DNA of 64,000 bases from positions 4,513,266 through 4,577,265 of the forward strand of contig NZ_CP024201.1 in the NCBI RefSeq assembly GCF_002749615.1, written 5' to 3'. The notes under the pieces were generated by a model. The model was given only the letters and a program-made list of their open reading frames with translations, was not told where the DNA came from and did no database searches. Positions 19,148 to 26,467 of this stretch are shown piece by piece (the first letter of the stretch is position 1; each line of letters opens with the position of its first letter). Both the position numbers and the translations under genes were made by a program. This DNA comes from Caulobacter mirabilis (GTDB taxonomy: Bacteria > Pseudomonadota > Alphaproteobacteria > Caulobacterales > Caulobacteraceae).

Positions 19148-20467
19148 TCAACCCTCCGCGATGTCGCCGCCGAGCCCGCGCATCAACGACGCGAAGGTCG
19201 GAAAGCTGGTGGCGATCATGCCCGGCTCGTCGACACGCACCGGTTCGCGGGCGGCCAGGCCGAGGATCAGGTGGCTCATGGCGATGCGATGGTCTCCGTG
19301 GGTCGTGATCATGCCGCCGCCGCGCGGCGCGGCGCCGGTTCCTCGGACCATGAAGCCTTCAGGCTCCTCCACGACCTCGACGCCGCACGCCTGCAGGCCG
19401 GCCGCCATCAGGGCGATGCGGTCGCTCTCCTTGACCCGCATCTCGCCGACGCCGCGCATCACGGTCTCACCGGTCGCGAAGGCGGCGGCGACGGCCAGGA
19501 TCGGATACTCGTCGATCATGCTGGGCGCGCGCTCGGGCGGCACCACGACGCCGGTCAGGGCGGAATGCCGGACCACGATGTCGCCGACCTCCTCGCCGCC
19601 CGCTTCGCGCTGGTTGGTGATGGTCAGGTCGCCGCCCATCTCGATCAGGGTCTCGAACAGACCGGTGCGCGAGCTGTTCAGCATCACGCCCTCGATGGTG
19701 ATCTCCGATCCCGGCGTGATCAGGCCGGCCACGATCGGGAAGGCGGCGGACGACGGATCCCCCGGCACCTCGACATGAGTTCCGGTCAGGGCCTGGCCGG
19801 CGGGCAGGCGGACGTGCCGGCCGTCCTCGCGATCGGCGACGATCACCTCGGCCCCAAAGGCGCGCAGCATCCGCTCGGTGTGATCCCGGGTCGCTTCCGG
19901 CTCGATCACGGTCACGCCGCCTTCAGCGTTGAGACCGGCCAGCAGCACCGCCGACTTCACCTGGGCCGAGGCCATGGGCAGGACGTAGGTCAGGCCCTTC
20001 AGGGCGCCGCCGTGCAGGGTCAGCGGCAGGCGGCCGCCGTCTCGCGCCTCGTAGCGGACGCCCATCTCGGACAGCGGCTCCAGGACCCGGCCCATCGGCC
20101 GCTTCTGGAGCGACGCATCGCCGGTGAAGGTCGCGGTGATCGGAAAGCCCGCCGCGGCGCCCATGATCAGCCGCACGCCGGTTCCCGCATTGCCGCAGTC
20201 GATCACCTGGGCCGGCGTCGAGAAGCCGCCATGGCCCTCGATCGTCCATTCGCCCTCGCCCGTGCGGCCGACTGTCGCGCCGAAGGCCTGCATGGCCCGG
20301 CCGGTCGCCAGAATGTCCTCGCCTTCGAGCAGACCGGACACGGTCGTGCGGCCGGTTGCGAGCGCGCCGAGGATCAACGCGCGGTGGGAAATCGACTTGT
20401 CGCCGGGGACGCGAATACGCCCGCGCAACGCTGCGCCGGGGCGGGCCGAAAGCACGGCGGTCGTCAT
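19148..20467 (-). CDS. aroA: 3-phosphoshikimate 1-carboxyvinyltransferase (EPSP synthase)
   Basis: 439 aa enzyme of the shikimate pathway, which joins PEP and shikimate-3-phosphate; the target of glyphosate. GDKSISHRAL is at residues 22-31, GNAGTGVRLIMGA carries the glycine-rich PEP site and VKESDRIALMAAGL is near the C-terminus. In the PEP loop Ala follows Gly (NAGT), as in many class I or II enzymes; glyphosate sensitivity cannot be read safely. The ATG at 20467 is used; the frame extends to 20635 but would overlap the divergent gene. It heads the aroA-cmk-rpsA operon. Confidence 0.95.
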   Translation of the reverse strand: MTTAVLSARPGAALRGRIRVPGDKSISHRALILGALATGRTTVSGLLEGEDILATGRAMQAFGATVGRTGEGEWTIEGHGGFSTPAQVIDCGNAGTGVRLIMGAAAGFPITATFTGDASLQKRPMGRVLEPLSEMGVRYEARDGGRLPLTLHGGALKGLTYVLPMASAQVKSAVLLAGLNAEGGVTVIEPEATRDHTERMLRAFGAEVIVADREDGRHVRLPAGQALTGTHVEVPGDPSSAAFPIVAGLITPGSEITIEGVMLNSSRTGLFETLIEMGGDLTITNQREAGGEEVGDIVVRHSALTGVVVPPERAPSMIDEYPILAVAAAFATGETVMRGVGEMRVKESDRIALMAAGLQACGVEVVEEPEGFMVRGTGAAPRGGGMITTHGDHRIAMSHLILGLAAREPVRVDEPGMIATSFPTFASLMRGLGGDIAEG

Positions 20468-20582
20468 GCCGGGCGTCACTCCTGGAAAGGGGCGGGAGAA
20501 CAAAGGGTTTTGCTTTTGACAGCGCCCCCGTCGCGTGGCAAGGGAGCCGCCGCTTTCAGCATAGCCTTCAGAGGATCGCCCC

Positions 20583-21068
20583 TTGGCCAATCCCGAACTG
20601 GGCGCAAAACAAATCTGCCCCAACTGCTCGTCCAAATTCTACGACCTCGGTCGTCGCCCGGCCGTGTGCCCCAAGTGCGGCGAGACCTTCGACCCCGAAG
20701 AAGCCATCCGTAACCGCCGCGTGCGCGCCCGCTCGGCCGCTCCGGACTACGAGGCGGACGAGGAGAAGGAAAACACCAAGCCCGCGACCGAGGACGGCGA
20801 CGGCTTCGAGGACGAAGCCGATCAGACCCCGGAAATCGACGACGAGGCCGCGGCCGAGCCGATCGAGACCGACGACGACGATTCCGGCGACGAGTCGGGC
20901 GCGGCTCCGTCGGGCGGCGATGACCTGGGCGTCGACTTCGCCGAGGATGAAGACCTGGCCGACGACGCCGACGAGGACGTTCCCTTCCTCGAGGACGAGG
21001 ACGAGGACGACTTCCCGGAAGACGAAATCGACGGCCTGCCGGGTGAAGAGGACGCCGACGACCGGTAA
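20583..21068 (+). CDS. TIGR02300 (FYDLG) family zinc-ribbon protein
   Basis: 161 aa. A zinc ribbon with two CxxC knuckles, CPNC at residues 12-15 and CPKC at 29-32, surrounds the family-naming FYDLG motif; the other 110 residues are a highly acidic, low-complexity tail (Asp/Glu repeats). The start is TTG at 20583 (LANPELGAKQICP). A TTGACA box at 20516-20521 may be its -35 element, but the -10 is unclear. It is divergent from aroA, a conserved position in alphaproteobacteria. Function unknown; the acidic tail suggests binding to a basic partner. Confidence 0.85.
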   Translation: MANPELGAKQICPNCSSKFYDLGRRPAVCPKCGETFDPEEAIRNRRVRARSAAPDYEADEEKENTKPATEDGDGFEDEADQTPEIDDEAAAEPIETDDDDSGDESGAAPSGGDDLGVDFAEDEDLADDADEDVPFLEDEDEDDFPEDEIDGLPGEEDADDR

Positions 21069-21075
21069 AAAACCG

Positions 21076-21103
21076 GGCCCTGAAATTTTTCCATTTCAGG
21101 GCC
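21076..21103 (+). terminator. hairpin terminator after the TIGR02300 gene
   Basis: Perfect 11-bp stem GGCCCTGAAAT / ATTTCAGGGCC with a 6-base loop TTTTCC, 7 bases after the stop. It is followed only by TTGATC, so the T tract is poor. TTGATC may also be the -35 of the downstream tRNA-Ala gene. Confidence 0.6.
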
Positions 21104-21179
21104 TTGATCGGCGAGGGATCACGGCATAGAAGTCGCGCCCTCGCCGCCGGCCACCCGGCGACGGGACACCAGAGACCTC

Positions 21180-21255
21180 GGGGCTATAGCTCAGCTGGTA
21201 GAGCGCTTGAATGGCATTCAAGAGGTCAGCGGTTCGACTCCGCTTAGCTCCACCA
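21180..21255 (+). tRNA. tRNA-Ala (anticodon GGC)
   Basis: 76 bases including an encoded CCA end. Acceptor stem GGGGCTA pairs with TAGCTCC (one G-U), the D arm is GCTCAGCTGGTAGAGC, the anticodon arm CTTGA-ATGGCAT-TCAAG places GGC at positions 34-36, and the T loop is GGTTCGACTCC. A weak promoter candidate, TTGATC (21104) and TAGAAG (21127), lies 17 bases apart upstream. It is followed by a strong terminator. Confidence 0.97.
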
Positions 21256-21257
21256 AT

Positions 21258-21295
21258 GAAGGCCCGCCGGTAACCCCGGCGGGCCTTCGCCTTTT
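21258..21295 (+). terminator. intrinsic terminator of tRNA-Ala
   Basis: Perfect 13-bp stem GAAGGCCCGCCGG / CCGGCGGGCCTTC with a 5-base loop, followed by GCCTTTT. It begins two bases after the tRNA CCA end. Confidence 0.85.
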
Positions 21296-21306
21296 GGGTC
21301 CGCCGT

Positions 21307-21642
21307 TTAGCCGCGTCGGCGGCGGCCGCGGATTGCGCGCGTGGCGGCGGCGAGAAGCGCCAGATTGAGACCCAGGGCGCCGAGCGCCAGCAGCAGCGTC
21401 GCCAGGCGGTCGTCCGCCCCCAAACCCACGGCGAGGCTCCAGGGCAGCCCCAAGAGGCGGGCCGCGTCTGCGGCCCCTGGATCCGCCCCCAGGCCCGCCA
21501 GACCAAACAGGCCCGCCGCCGCGACGGCGCCGGTCAGCAGCGCCAGAAGCGCGTAGATCACCGAGGTCACGGCAAACAGGCGCGCGACCATCTCGCGCCG
21601 CTCGCCGCCTCGACTGAGGGGCTCATGGAGAAGCAGGCTCAT
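21307..21642 (-). CDS. small membrane protein, unknown (111 aa)
   Basis: Two predicted transmembrane segments: about residues 20-48 (LFAVTSVIYALLALLTGAVA and following) and about 80-101 (ATLLLALGALGLNLALLAAA), then an arginine-rich tail (RGRRRRG), which suggests that the C-terminus is cytoplasmic. Start ATG at 21642 has the site AAGGAGACC 7 bases upstream. A 12-bp hairpin (21653-21682) ends inside this ribosome site. No family was recognised. It stands alone, between tRNA-Ala and a lipoprotein operon. Confidence 0.65.
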   Translation of the reverse strand: MSLLLHEPLSRGGERREMVARLFAVTSVIYALLALLTGAVAAAGLFGLAGLGADPGAADAARLLGLPWSLAVGLGADDRLATLLLALGALGLNLALLAAATRAIRGRRRRG

Positions 21643-21652
21643 GGATGGTCTC

Positions 21653-21682
21653 CTTCGACGGCGGCGCGCCCCGCCGTCGAAG
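21653..21682 (-). promoter_or_regulatory. 12-bp hairpin touching the ribosome site of the 111-aa membrane protein
   Basis: Perfect inverted repeat CTTCGACGGCGG / CCGCCGTCGAAG with a 6-base loop. On the minus-strand mRNA its 3' arm ends in CGAAG, the first bases of the AAGGAG ribosome site, so the folded RNA would partly hide the site. It could equally be a short palindromic repeat. Confidence 0.4.
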
Positions 21683-21758
21683 CGATTCGACGGACATCGA
21701 CACGCCGAGAGAGGGTCGGTCCCTCCGGCGAAGAGTTAACGCCCGTCCGCCGCCCAAT

Positions 21759-22355
21759 TCAACCAGCAGGCGAAACGCGCGCCGATTCCATGATCCTCTG
21801 CACTTCGGGCGCCTGAGCCGCGAAATAGTGCTCGGCCGGGGCCAGGTAGAGAATCACGTAGAGGCGCTCGCCGGTTTCGACCACCTGGGCCACGCCTGAG
21901 ATGTCGAGCCCATCCGCGGTCTTGGCCGAGACGTCGACCCGCAGCCCCGACGCGCCGCCGGCGACGGCGGGACGCGGATTGGCCGTCTCAACCCGCTGGT
22001 AGTCCAGGGCCGCGACACTGTCGGCGACGAACTCGATCTGCTCGACCGGAGTCATCCCCGTCTTCCAGACCGGAGTCGGGCGCTCCTTCGCGGACGGCTT
22101 GACCAGGAACTCGCCGGACTTGAGGCCGTCGGCGATATAGAGTCGGTTCAGGAACGGCCCATCGATCGAGAGCAGGCGGACGTTCTTGGGCCGCCAGGGC
22201 ATGATCACGCTGATGTCGGACCATTCCCGGCCCAGCGTCACGGCGTGCCCCCCCACTGCATAGGGACCCGCCGGAGCCGAGGTGACGGTCGCGCAGGCCG
22301 ACAGGCCGAGCAGCATCAGGGCGGCCGCGGGGCCGAGGAGACGACGAGCGATCAT
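21759..22355 (-). CDS. lipoprotein, unknown (198 aa)
   Basis: Lipoprotein signal with lipobox LGLSAC (lipidated Cys21), so it is exported and membrane-anchored. The rest is soluble and rich in beta-strand-like segments (WSDISVIMPWRPKNVRLLSI, LYVILYLAPAEHYFAAQ). Start ATG at 22355 overlaps the stop of the M48 protease gene, so the two are coupled; a second lipoprotein gene lies on the other side of the protease. No family recognised. It may be a partner or accessory of the protease in envelope maintenance. Confidence 0.75.
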   Translation of the reverse strand: MIARRLLGPAAALMLLGLSACATVTSAPAGPYAVGGHAVTLGREWSDISVIMPWRPKNVRLLSIDGPFLNRLYIADGLKSGEFLVKPSAKERPTPVWKTGMTPVEQIEFVADSVAALDYQRVETANPRPAVAGGASGLRVDVSAKTADGLDISGVAQVVETGERLYVILYLAPAEHYFAAQAPEVQRIMESARVSPAG

Positions 22356-23593
22356 GTTCCGCTGCTCCCGTTGAGTTTCTTGAGATTGGCTTCGACCATC
22401 CAGCGATCCTGGGCGTCCGGCGCCTTGGCGAGGTAGGCCGCATAGGACTGGCGCGCGCCGTCGGATTGGCCGGCCTTCATCTGCAGATCGCCCAGCTCCC
22501 GCCAGACGGCCGTGGGGGCGTCAGGATGCGCCGACGCCTTCTGATAAGCCTCCAGGGCCAGCCCTGCGTCGCTGTCGCCGCGACGACGCCTGTAGGCCTC
22601 GCCCTTGTAGAAACCGAGCACGCCCAGGTCCTCGCCATCGGCGGCCAGCCGCTCGATCAGGTGCAGGGTCTGGCCGTAGTCCCGCCGTCGCAGATCATCC
22701 TTCAGCCAGGCGCCGAGATGCGGTCGGATGGCGGCGCGATATCGGGCGCGGCCGGCGTCCCCGCCTTCGGGATGCGCCTTGGCCTGTGCGTCGAGGGCGG
22801 CGATACGGTCGTTGGTCACCGGGTGGGTGGAGAAGATGCTGGCGACGGCCTGCTCCTTGCGGACCTTCGGAAAGTCCGAGGCGGCCGTCTCGGCCTGCAG
22901 CGCCCGCCAGATGTCGGCCCCGGCCTTGGCCTCGTAGCCTGCCTTGATCGCCAGCTCCGCGCCCAGCCGATCCGCATCTTCCTCCTGCTCGCGAGAGAAG
23001 GAGAAAAGGCTGGCGATCGCGGCCAGGTAGATGATGTCCACCACCGCCCCGGCGGCGTCGTTGATCGAGCGGGCCGCGGACGCGCTGCCGCTGTTGGCGC
23101 CCGCCGCTGCGCCGGCGACCGCCACGGCGACCGACAGGGCCATGACCGCGTTGCTCCGGGCCTTGGCCGCGCGCCAGGCGTTGAGCGAATGCTGATGTGA
23201 GAAATGGCTGGTCTCGTGCCCCAGGACGAAGGCGAGCTCCGCCTCGTCCGTCGCCCGCAGGAGCAGGCCCGACCAGACCTCCATATAGCCGTTCGGCGCC
23301 ATCTGGGCGTTGAAGAAGGGCCGATCCATCACATAGACGCGCACGTCATTGCAGTGGTCGGACGCCACCTTGCAGGCGACGCCCCGCACATAGGCCGTCA
23401 GAGCCGGGTCGCTGTTGACCTCGGCCTTGGTCTTGGCCGCCCCTTCCGCCTTGTCGGACGCCGACCAGAGGCCGCCCTCGTCGGTGTTCTCCGCCGGCCG
23501 CAGCCCCGCGGCGCGGGGCCCCGCCTCTGCAGCCCAGCCGCCTTGGCCGACCAGCAAGGCGCCCGCGGCGAACAGGGCTGTCGCCCGCCTCAC
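22352..23593 (-). CDS. periplasmic M48-family zinc metalloprotease with TPR-like C-terminus
   Basis: 413 aa. N-terminal signal peptide (MRRATALFAAGALLVGQGGW). The zinc motif HETSH is at residues 126-130, and the third ligand glutamate lies in REQEEDADRLG further on, the M48/BepA-YcaL arrangement. The C-terminal third holds TPR-like helical pairs (YQKASAHPDAPTAVWRELGD). BepA-like proteins degrade or assist outer-membrane proteins. GTG at 23593 overlaps the upstream lipoprotein stop, and its stop overlaps the downstream lipoprotein start. The open frame continues upstream to 24388 but that part is antiphase in the next gene. Confidence 0.85.
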   Translation of the reverse strand: MRRATALFAAGALLVGQGGWAAEAGPRAAGLRPAENTDEGGLWSASDKAEGAAKTKAEVNSDPALTAYVRGVACKVASDHCNDVRVYVMDRPFFNAQMAPNGYMEVWSGLLLRATDEAELAFVLGHETSHFSHQHSLNAWRAAKARSNAVMALSVAVAVAGAAAGANSGSASAARSINDAAGAVVDIIYLAAIASLFSFSREQEEDADRLGAELAIKAGYEAKAGADIWRALQAETAASDFPKVRKEQAVASIFSTHPVTNDRIAALDAQAKAHPEGGDAGRARYRAAIRPHLGAWLKDDLRRRDYGQTLHLIERLAADGEDLGVLGFYKGEAYRRRRGDSDAGLALEAYQKASAHPDAPTAVWRELGDLQMKAGQSDGARQSYAAYLAKAPDAQDRWMVEANLKKLNGSSGT

Positions 23594-24282
23594 AGCGGAA
23601 TGTCCTTCAGAAGTCCTTTGGTCAGCTCCGCCGCGCCCTCCGGCGAACGCATGTCGGCGCTGGGCGAAGCCTGGGCCAGGTTGAACCAGACGACCTGCCC
23701 CGTCTTCAGATCGACCAGGGACGCGAAGGCCTGCTGACCGCCCAGCGGAATGCCGACGCCCAACGCGGCCATGCCAACCATCATCGCCACGCGAGCGCCG
23801 CTGGAATAGGACCCTCGTCCGTAGACGAACAGGGCGTAGTCCGCCTGATAGGTCTCGCCCAGCGTCTTGGCGCCCTCGCCGAGGGTCCAGTCGAATGATC
23901 CCGACTTCGTCGGCAGCGGGATGAAACCGTACTGGAACAGCAGGATCGAGTTGCCGACCGCGCCGTGCAGCCGCAGCAGCTGGCCGTTGCGGCCCGCCAT
24001 GGCGTCGTCCGGGTCGAGCCGCTTGAAGCCGTGAGACCTGCCCTCCAGGGCCTCCTCGATGGCGGCCTGGAGATTGTCGCGCCCTGCGGTCGTCCAGTCC
24101 GCGCGCGGCTCCTGGACCCCCGAGGCCGTCAACAGATGGAGCTGGATGTCGGGCTCGACGACCAGGATGCGCGCGCCCGGCGCGGGCTTCGTGGCGGCGG
24201 CTCCGGCCGCCGACTTGACGTTCGTGGTCGTGCAGGCCGCCAGCAGCAGGCAGGCGGCGGCCAGCGCCAGGATGCGCTTCAT
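23590..24282 (-). CDS. lipoprotein, unknown (230 aa)
   Basis: Lipobox LLLAAC gives Cys17 as the lipidated residue. The mature protein begins TTTNVKSAAGA and has a central region with ADYALFVYGRG and a short hydrophobic glycine-rich segment (VAMMVGMAALGVGIPLGGQQ), followed by SLVDLKTGQVVWFN, a pattern seen in secreted lipoproteins whose strands report a value linked to a phenotype, but no specific family is claimed. First gene of a three-gene operon with an M48 protease and a second lipoprotein, coupled through GTGA and ATGA overlaps. Confidence 0.75.
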   Translation of the reverse strand: MKRILALAAACLLLAACTTTNVKSAAGAAATKPAPGARILVVEPDIQLHLLTASGVQEPRADWTTAGRDNLQAAIEEALEGRSHGFKRLDPDDAMAGRNGQLLRLHGAVGNSILLFQYGFIPLPTKSGSFDWTLGEGAKTLGETYQADYALFVYGRGSYSSGARVAMMVGMAALGVGIPLGGQQAFASLVDLKTGQVVWFNLAQASPSADMRSPEGAAELTKGLLKDIPL

Positions 24283-24402
24283 GTCTGGTGTCCCCCCGAA
24301 CCCCCGATTGATTGCGGGACATAAGCGCGTTTTCGCGAAGGCGCCTAGACAGGATCACCGTCTTGCGGGCGACGCCGGCAATCGCCACTTATCCGCATAC
24401 GT

Positions 24403-24472
24403 CCGTGTGTGCGGCGCCGATCCAGGGCCGGATGCACGGAGAGTCGCTTCGACGAGGACTCCTGTAGGCAAG
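24403..24472 (+). promoter_or_regulatory. ROSE-like RNA thermometer in the hsp20 leader
   Basis: Two adjacent hairpins precede the hsp20 start. The first closes with CCGTG / CACGG (24403-24439). The second (24441-24461) pairs GAG-TCGCT with AGGA-CTC around loop TCGACG: G-C, A-U, G-C, U-A, C-G, bulged G24446, C-G, U-A. TCGCT fits the conserved UYGCU strand of ROSE elements, which faces the AGGA of a Shine-Dalgarno site with one bulged G. ROSE elements melt on heating and free the ribosome site of small heat shock genes in alphaproteobacteria. Against it: AGGA is 14 bases from the ATG, farther than usual. A weak sigma-32-like pair (CTTGCGG at 24362, GCCACTTA at 24384) lies upstream. Confidence 0.5.
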
Positions 24473-24898
24473 ATGACGACACGCCCCCTGCTCTTTGACA
24501 GCCCCTTTCTGCTGGGGTTCGACCATACGCGAACCCTGATCGAACGCGCCGCGAAAGCCGCCACGGAAAGCTACCCGCCCTACAATGTGGAAGCGCTCGA
24601 CGATGGCGGCGTCCGGATCAGCCTCGCCGTGGCCGGATTCGCCCCCGAGCAGATCGAGGTCCAGGTCGAGGGCCGGCAGCTCACGGTCGCCGGCAGGCGC
24701 GGAGACGGCTCTGACGCCGTGGAAAAGGCCTACCTGCACCGCGGCATAGCAGCGCGGGGGTTCATCCGGGCCTTCGTCCTCGCCGACGGCATGGTCGTGT
24801 CCGGCGCGACCTTGCAGCACGGGCTTTTGCACATCGATCTGAGCCGCCCCGAGCCAGAGCGGCTCATCCAGAAGATCCCCATCCGGACTGCGGAGTAA
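24473..24898 (+). CDS. Hsp20 family small heat shock protein (IbpA-like)
   Basis: 141 aa with one alpha-crystallin domain (about residues 35-125), identified from NVEALDDGGVRISLAVAGF and GIAARGFIRAFVLADGMVV; the motif around ARGFIRAF is the IbpA-type version. The short N-terminus has the alphaproteobacterial LLFDSPFLLGFDH. Small heat shock proteins hold unfolding proteins for DnaK/ClpB. ATG at 24473 is used; the frame extends to 24059 but that region overlaps the divergent lipoprotein gene. The DUF1150 gene downstream is its usual partner. A ROSE-like element in its leader suggests translational heat control. Confidence 0.93.
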   Translation: MTTRPLLFDSPFLLGFDHTRTLIERAAKAATESYPPYNVEALDDGGVRISLAVAGFAPEQIEVQVEGRQLTVAGRRGDGSDAVEKAYLHRGIAARGFIRAFVLADGMVVSGATLQHGLLHIDLSRPEPERLIQKIPIRTAE

Positions 24899-24980
24899 CC
24901 CTGAGGCTTACCGGAATGGCGCCCGAGCCGGCTGAACCGGCGGCTCATGGCCGCGTTCCATCATTGAAGGAGGTGGTCTT

Positions 24981-25238
24981 ATGACGCCCCAACTGCTGAC
25001 GAAGGAAGCTTTCGCCGCTCTCGGCGCCCCCGACCTGGTCTATGTCCGGCCGATCAGCGCCGCCGAGATCATGGCCGATGCTCCAGCCGCCGCCCTGCAG
25101 GGCTTCGACCTGGACCCCACCCAGACCCTCTATGCGGTGCACCGCGCCGATGGCGAACGCCTCGCCGTGATGGGTGATCGTGACTCGGCCGTCGCCGCCG
25201 CACTGGCCCATGAGCTGGCGCCGGTCTCTGTCCACTAG
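24981..25238 (+). CDS. DUF1150 family protein
   Basis: 85 aa. The block LVYVRPISAAEIM followed by LYAVHRADGERLAVMGDRDS is typical of DUF1150, a small protein usually encoded next to IbpA-type hsp20 genes in alphaproteobacteria. A near-perfect Shine-Dalgarno (AAGGAGGTGG) lies before the ATG at 24981, so the start is firm. It lies 82 bp after hsp20 and is probably co-transcribed. Function unknown. Confidence 0.87.
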   Translation: MTPQLLTKEAFAALGAPDLVYVRPISAAEIMADAPAAALQGFDLDPTQTLYAVHRADGERLAVMGDRDSAVAAALAHELAPVSVH

Positions 25239-25255
25239 CAGAAAACGCGCGGCCG

Positions 25256-25720
25256 TCAGGCCGCGCTCGGCTGGGCCTCGCGCGCGAGCAGCGCGTGGAT
25301 CGCCTCGGCCGTGCGGGCCTGACGAAGCTGCTGACGCAGGTCTCCCTGCCGCATCAGGCGCGACACCCGCGCAAGCGCCTGCAGGTGCTCCGTACGGCTT
25401 TCGGCCGGCGCGAACAGCGCGAAGATCAGGTCGACGGGCTGGTCGTCCAGCGACTCGAACGGCGTCGGCGTCTCGAGGCGCATGAACACGCCGCGCACGG
25501 CCGTCAGGCCCGGTATCCGGGCATGGGGAATCGCGACGCCGTGGCCGACTCCCGTCGAGCCCGCGGCCTCCCGCTCCAGCAGGGCGTCCAGCACGTCCTC
25601 GGACCTGATCCGCAGGTTCCGAGCGGCGATGTCGGCGACCGCCGACAAGACCTGACGCTTACTCCCGCCCCCCGCGCGCGGCGCAATCGCGCGCGGCTCC
25701 AGCAGGTCTCCGATGTTCAT
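25256..25720 (-). CDS. ptsN: PTS IIA-like nitrogen-regulatory protein PtsN
   Basis: 154 aa EIIA(Fru)-type domain. The phosphorylated histidine is H66 in GVAIPHARI. PtsN is the last step of the PTS-Ntr relay (PtsP-Npr-PtsN) that regulates potassium transport, stress responses and, in Caulobacter, the stringent response. ATG at 25720 begins MNIGDLLEP; the frame extends to 25840 but overlaps hpf. It follows hpf by 46 bp; rpoN-hpf-ptsN is a conserved proteobacterial group, here interrupted by exoD between rpoN and hpf. Confidence 0.94.
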   Translation of the reverse strand: MNIGDLLEPRAIAPRAGGGSKRQVLSAVADIAARNLRIRSEDVLDALLEREAAGSTGVGHGVAIPHARIPGLTAVRGVFMRLETPTPFESLDDQPVDLIFALFAPAESRTEHLQALARVSRLMRQGDLRQQLRQARTAEAIHALLAREAQPSAA

Positions 25721-25766
25721 ACGCGTCAAACTCGCAAGAAGCAGAAGGGTCAGGACGGGTTCGCCG

Positions 25767-26393
25767 TCAGGCGTTTGCCCGGGTTCCGTTGCCGTTCTGT
25801 GACTGAGTGCGTTCCGGATCGATCCAGCCGATGTTTCCATCCGGCCGGCGGTAGACCACGGACAATCCGCCGTGAGCGGCGTTCCTAAACACGATTGTAC
25901 GGGATTCAGTCAAGTCGAGCTCCATGACCGCCATCGAAACGGTCATCGTCTTCAACGCTTCCTCTGTCTCGGCGATAATCATCGCGCTCGGCGGCGCGTG
26001 GCCGTCGACGCCGTCCCACTCGTCGACGTCCGCATCGTCGTCCGGCGCCCGCAGGACGTACAGGGCGGCCGTTTCCGCCTGTTTGGCCGCGGCCTGGGAC
26101 GAGTGGCTCTTAAGCCGCCGCTTGTAGCGGCGTACGCGCGTCTCGATCTTTTCCAGCGCCTGGCCGAAGGCCGCGTGCGCGTCTGCGCCCAGCCCCTGGC
26201 TCTGCAGACGCTGGCCGGACGCCAGGGCGACCATGCAATCGACCTTGAAGGAGAAGCCCTCCTTGGTCACGACCACATCGGCCGAGCCGCCGCGGTCGAA
26301 GTACTTGCCAATGGTTTCGGTGATTTCGTCGCTAACCCGCTCACGCAGGGCTTCGCCGACGTCGACGTGCTTGCCGGAGACTTGCACTTGCAT
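25767..26393 (-). CDS. hpf: ribosome hibernation promoting factor, long form (HPF)
   Basis: 208 aa. The N-terminal ~100 residues form the RaiA/HPF domain (MQVQVSGKHVDVGEALRERV, then KVDCMVALASGQRLQSQ), which binds the decoding centre; a linker rich in Asp follows, and the C-terminal ~60 residues (AVMELDLTESRTIVFRNAAH) form the dimerization domain that pairs 70S ribosomes into 100S. This long form matches alphaproteobacteria. There is no Shine-Dalgarno; a promoter-like TTGACA/TTCTAT pair ends only 5 bases before the ATG, so the mRNA may be leaderless. Confidence 0.94.
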   Translation of the reverse strand: MQVQVSGKHVDVGEALRERVSDEITETIGKYFDRGGSADVVVTKEGFSFKVDCMVALASGQRLQSQGLGADAHAAFGQALEKIETRVRRYKRRLKSHSSQAAAKQAETAALYVLRAPDDDADVDEWDGVDGHAPPSAMIIAETEEALKTMTVSMAVMELDLTESRTIVFRNAAHGGLSVVYRRPDGNIGWIDPERTQSQNGNGTRANA

Positions 26394-26397
26394 GCGA

Positions 26398-26428
26398 ATA
26401 GAACGCGCCCGCGGCCGTTAGGTGTCAA
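26398..26428 (-). promoter_or_regulatory. hpf: candidate promoter of hpf giving a leaderless mRNA
   Basis: On the minus strand TTGACA (26423-26428) is followed after 19 bases by TTCTAT (26398-26403), whose 3' edge lies 5 bases from the hpf ATG. The -35 is perfect; the spacer is 1-2 bases too long. Transcription would begin at or within a few bases of the start codon. Confidence 0.4.
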
Positions 26429-26467
26429 GTTAACGCGGCGCTGCTCGCCGGTTTGTGAGCGGCCCCC

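Noticed and set aside
20516..20544. TTGACA box before the TIGR02300 gene as a full promoter
   Set aside because: The -35 is perfect, but the -10 (GGCAAG region) is poor, so it is not listed as a promoter.
18392..20713. 773-aa plus-strand open frame opposite cmk and aroA
   Set aside because: Low-complexity shadow (Gly, Arg, His); aroA and cmk are clearly real.
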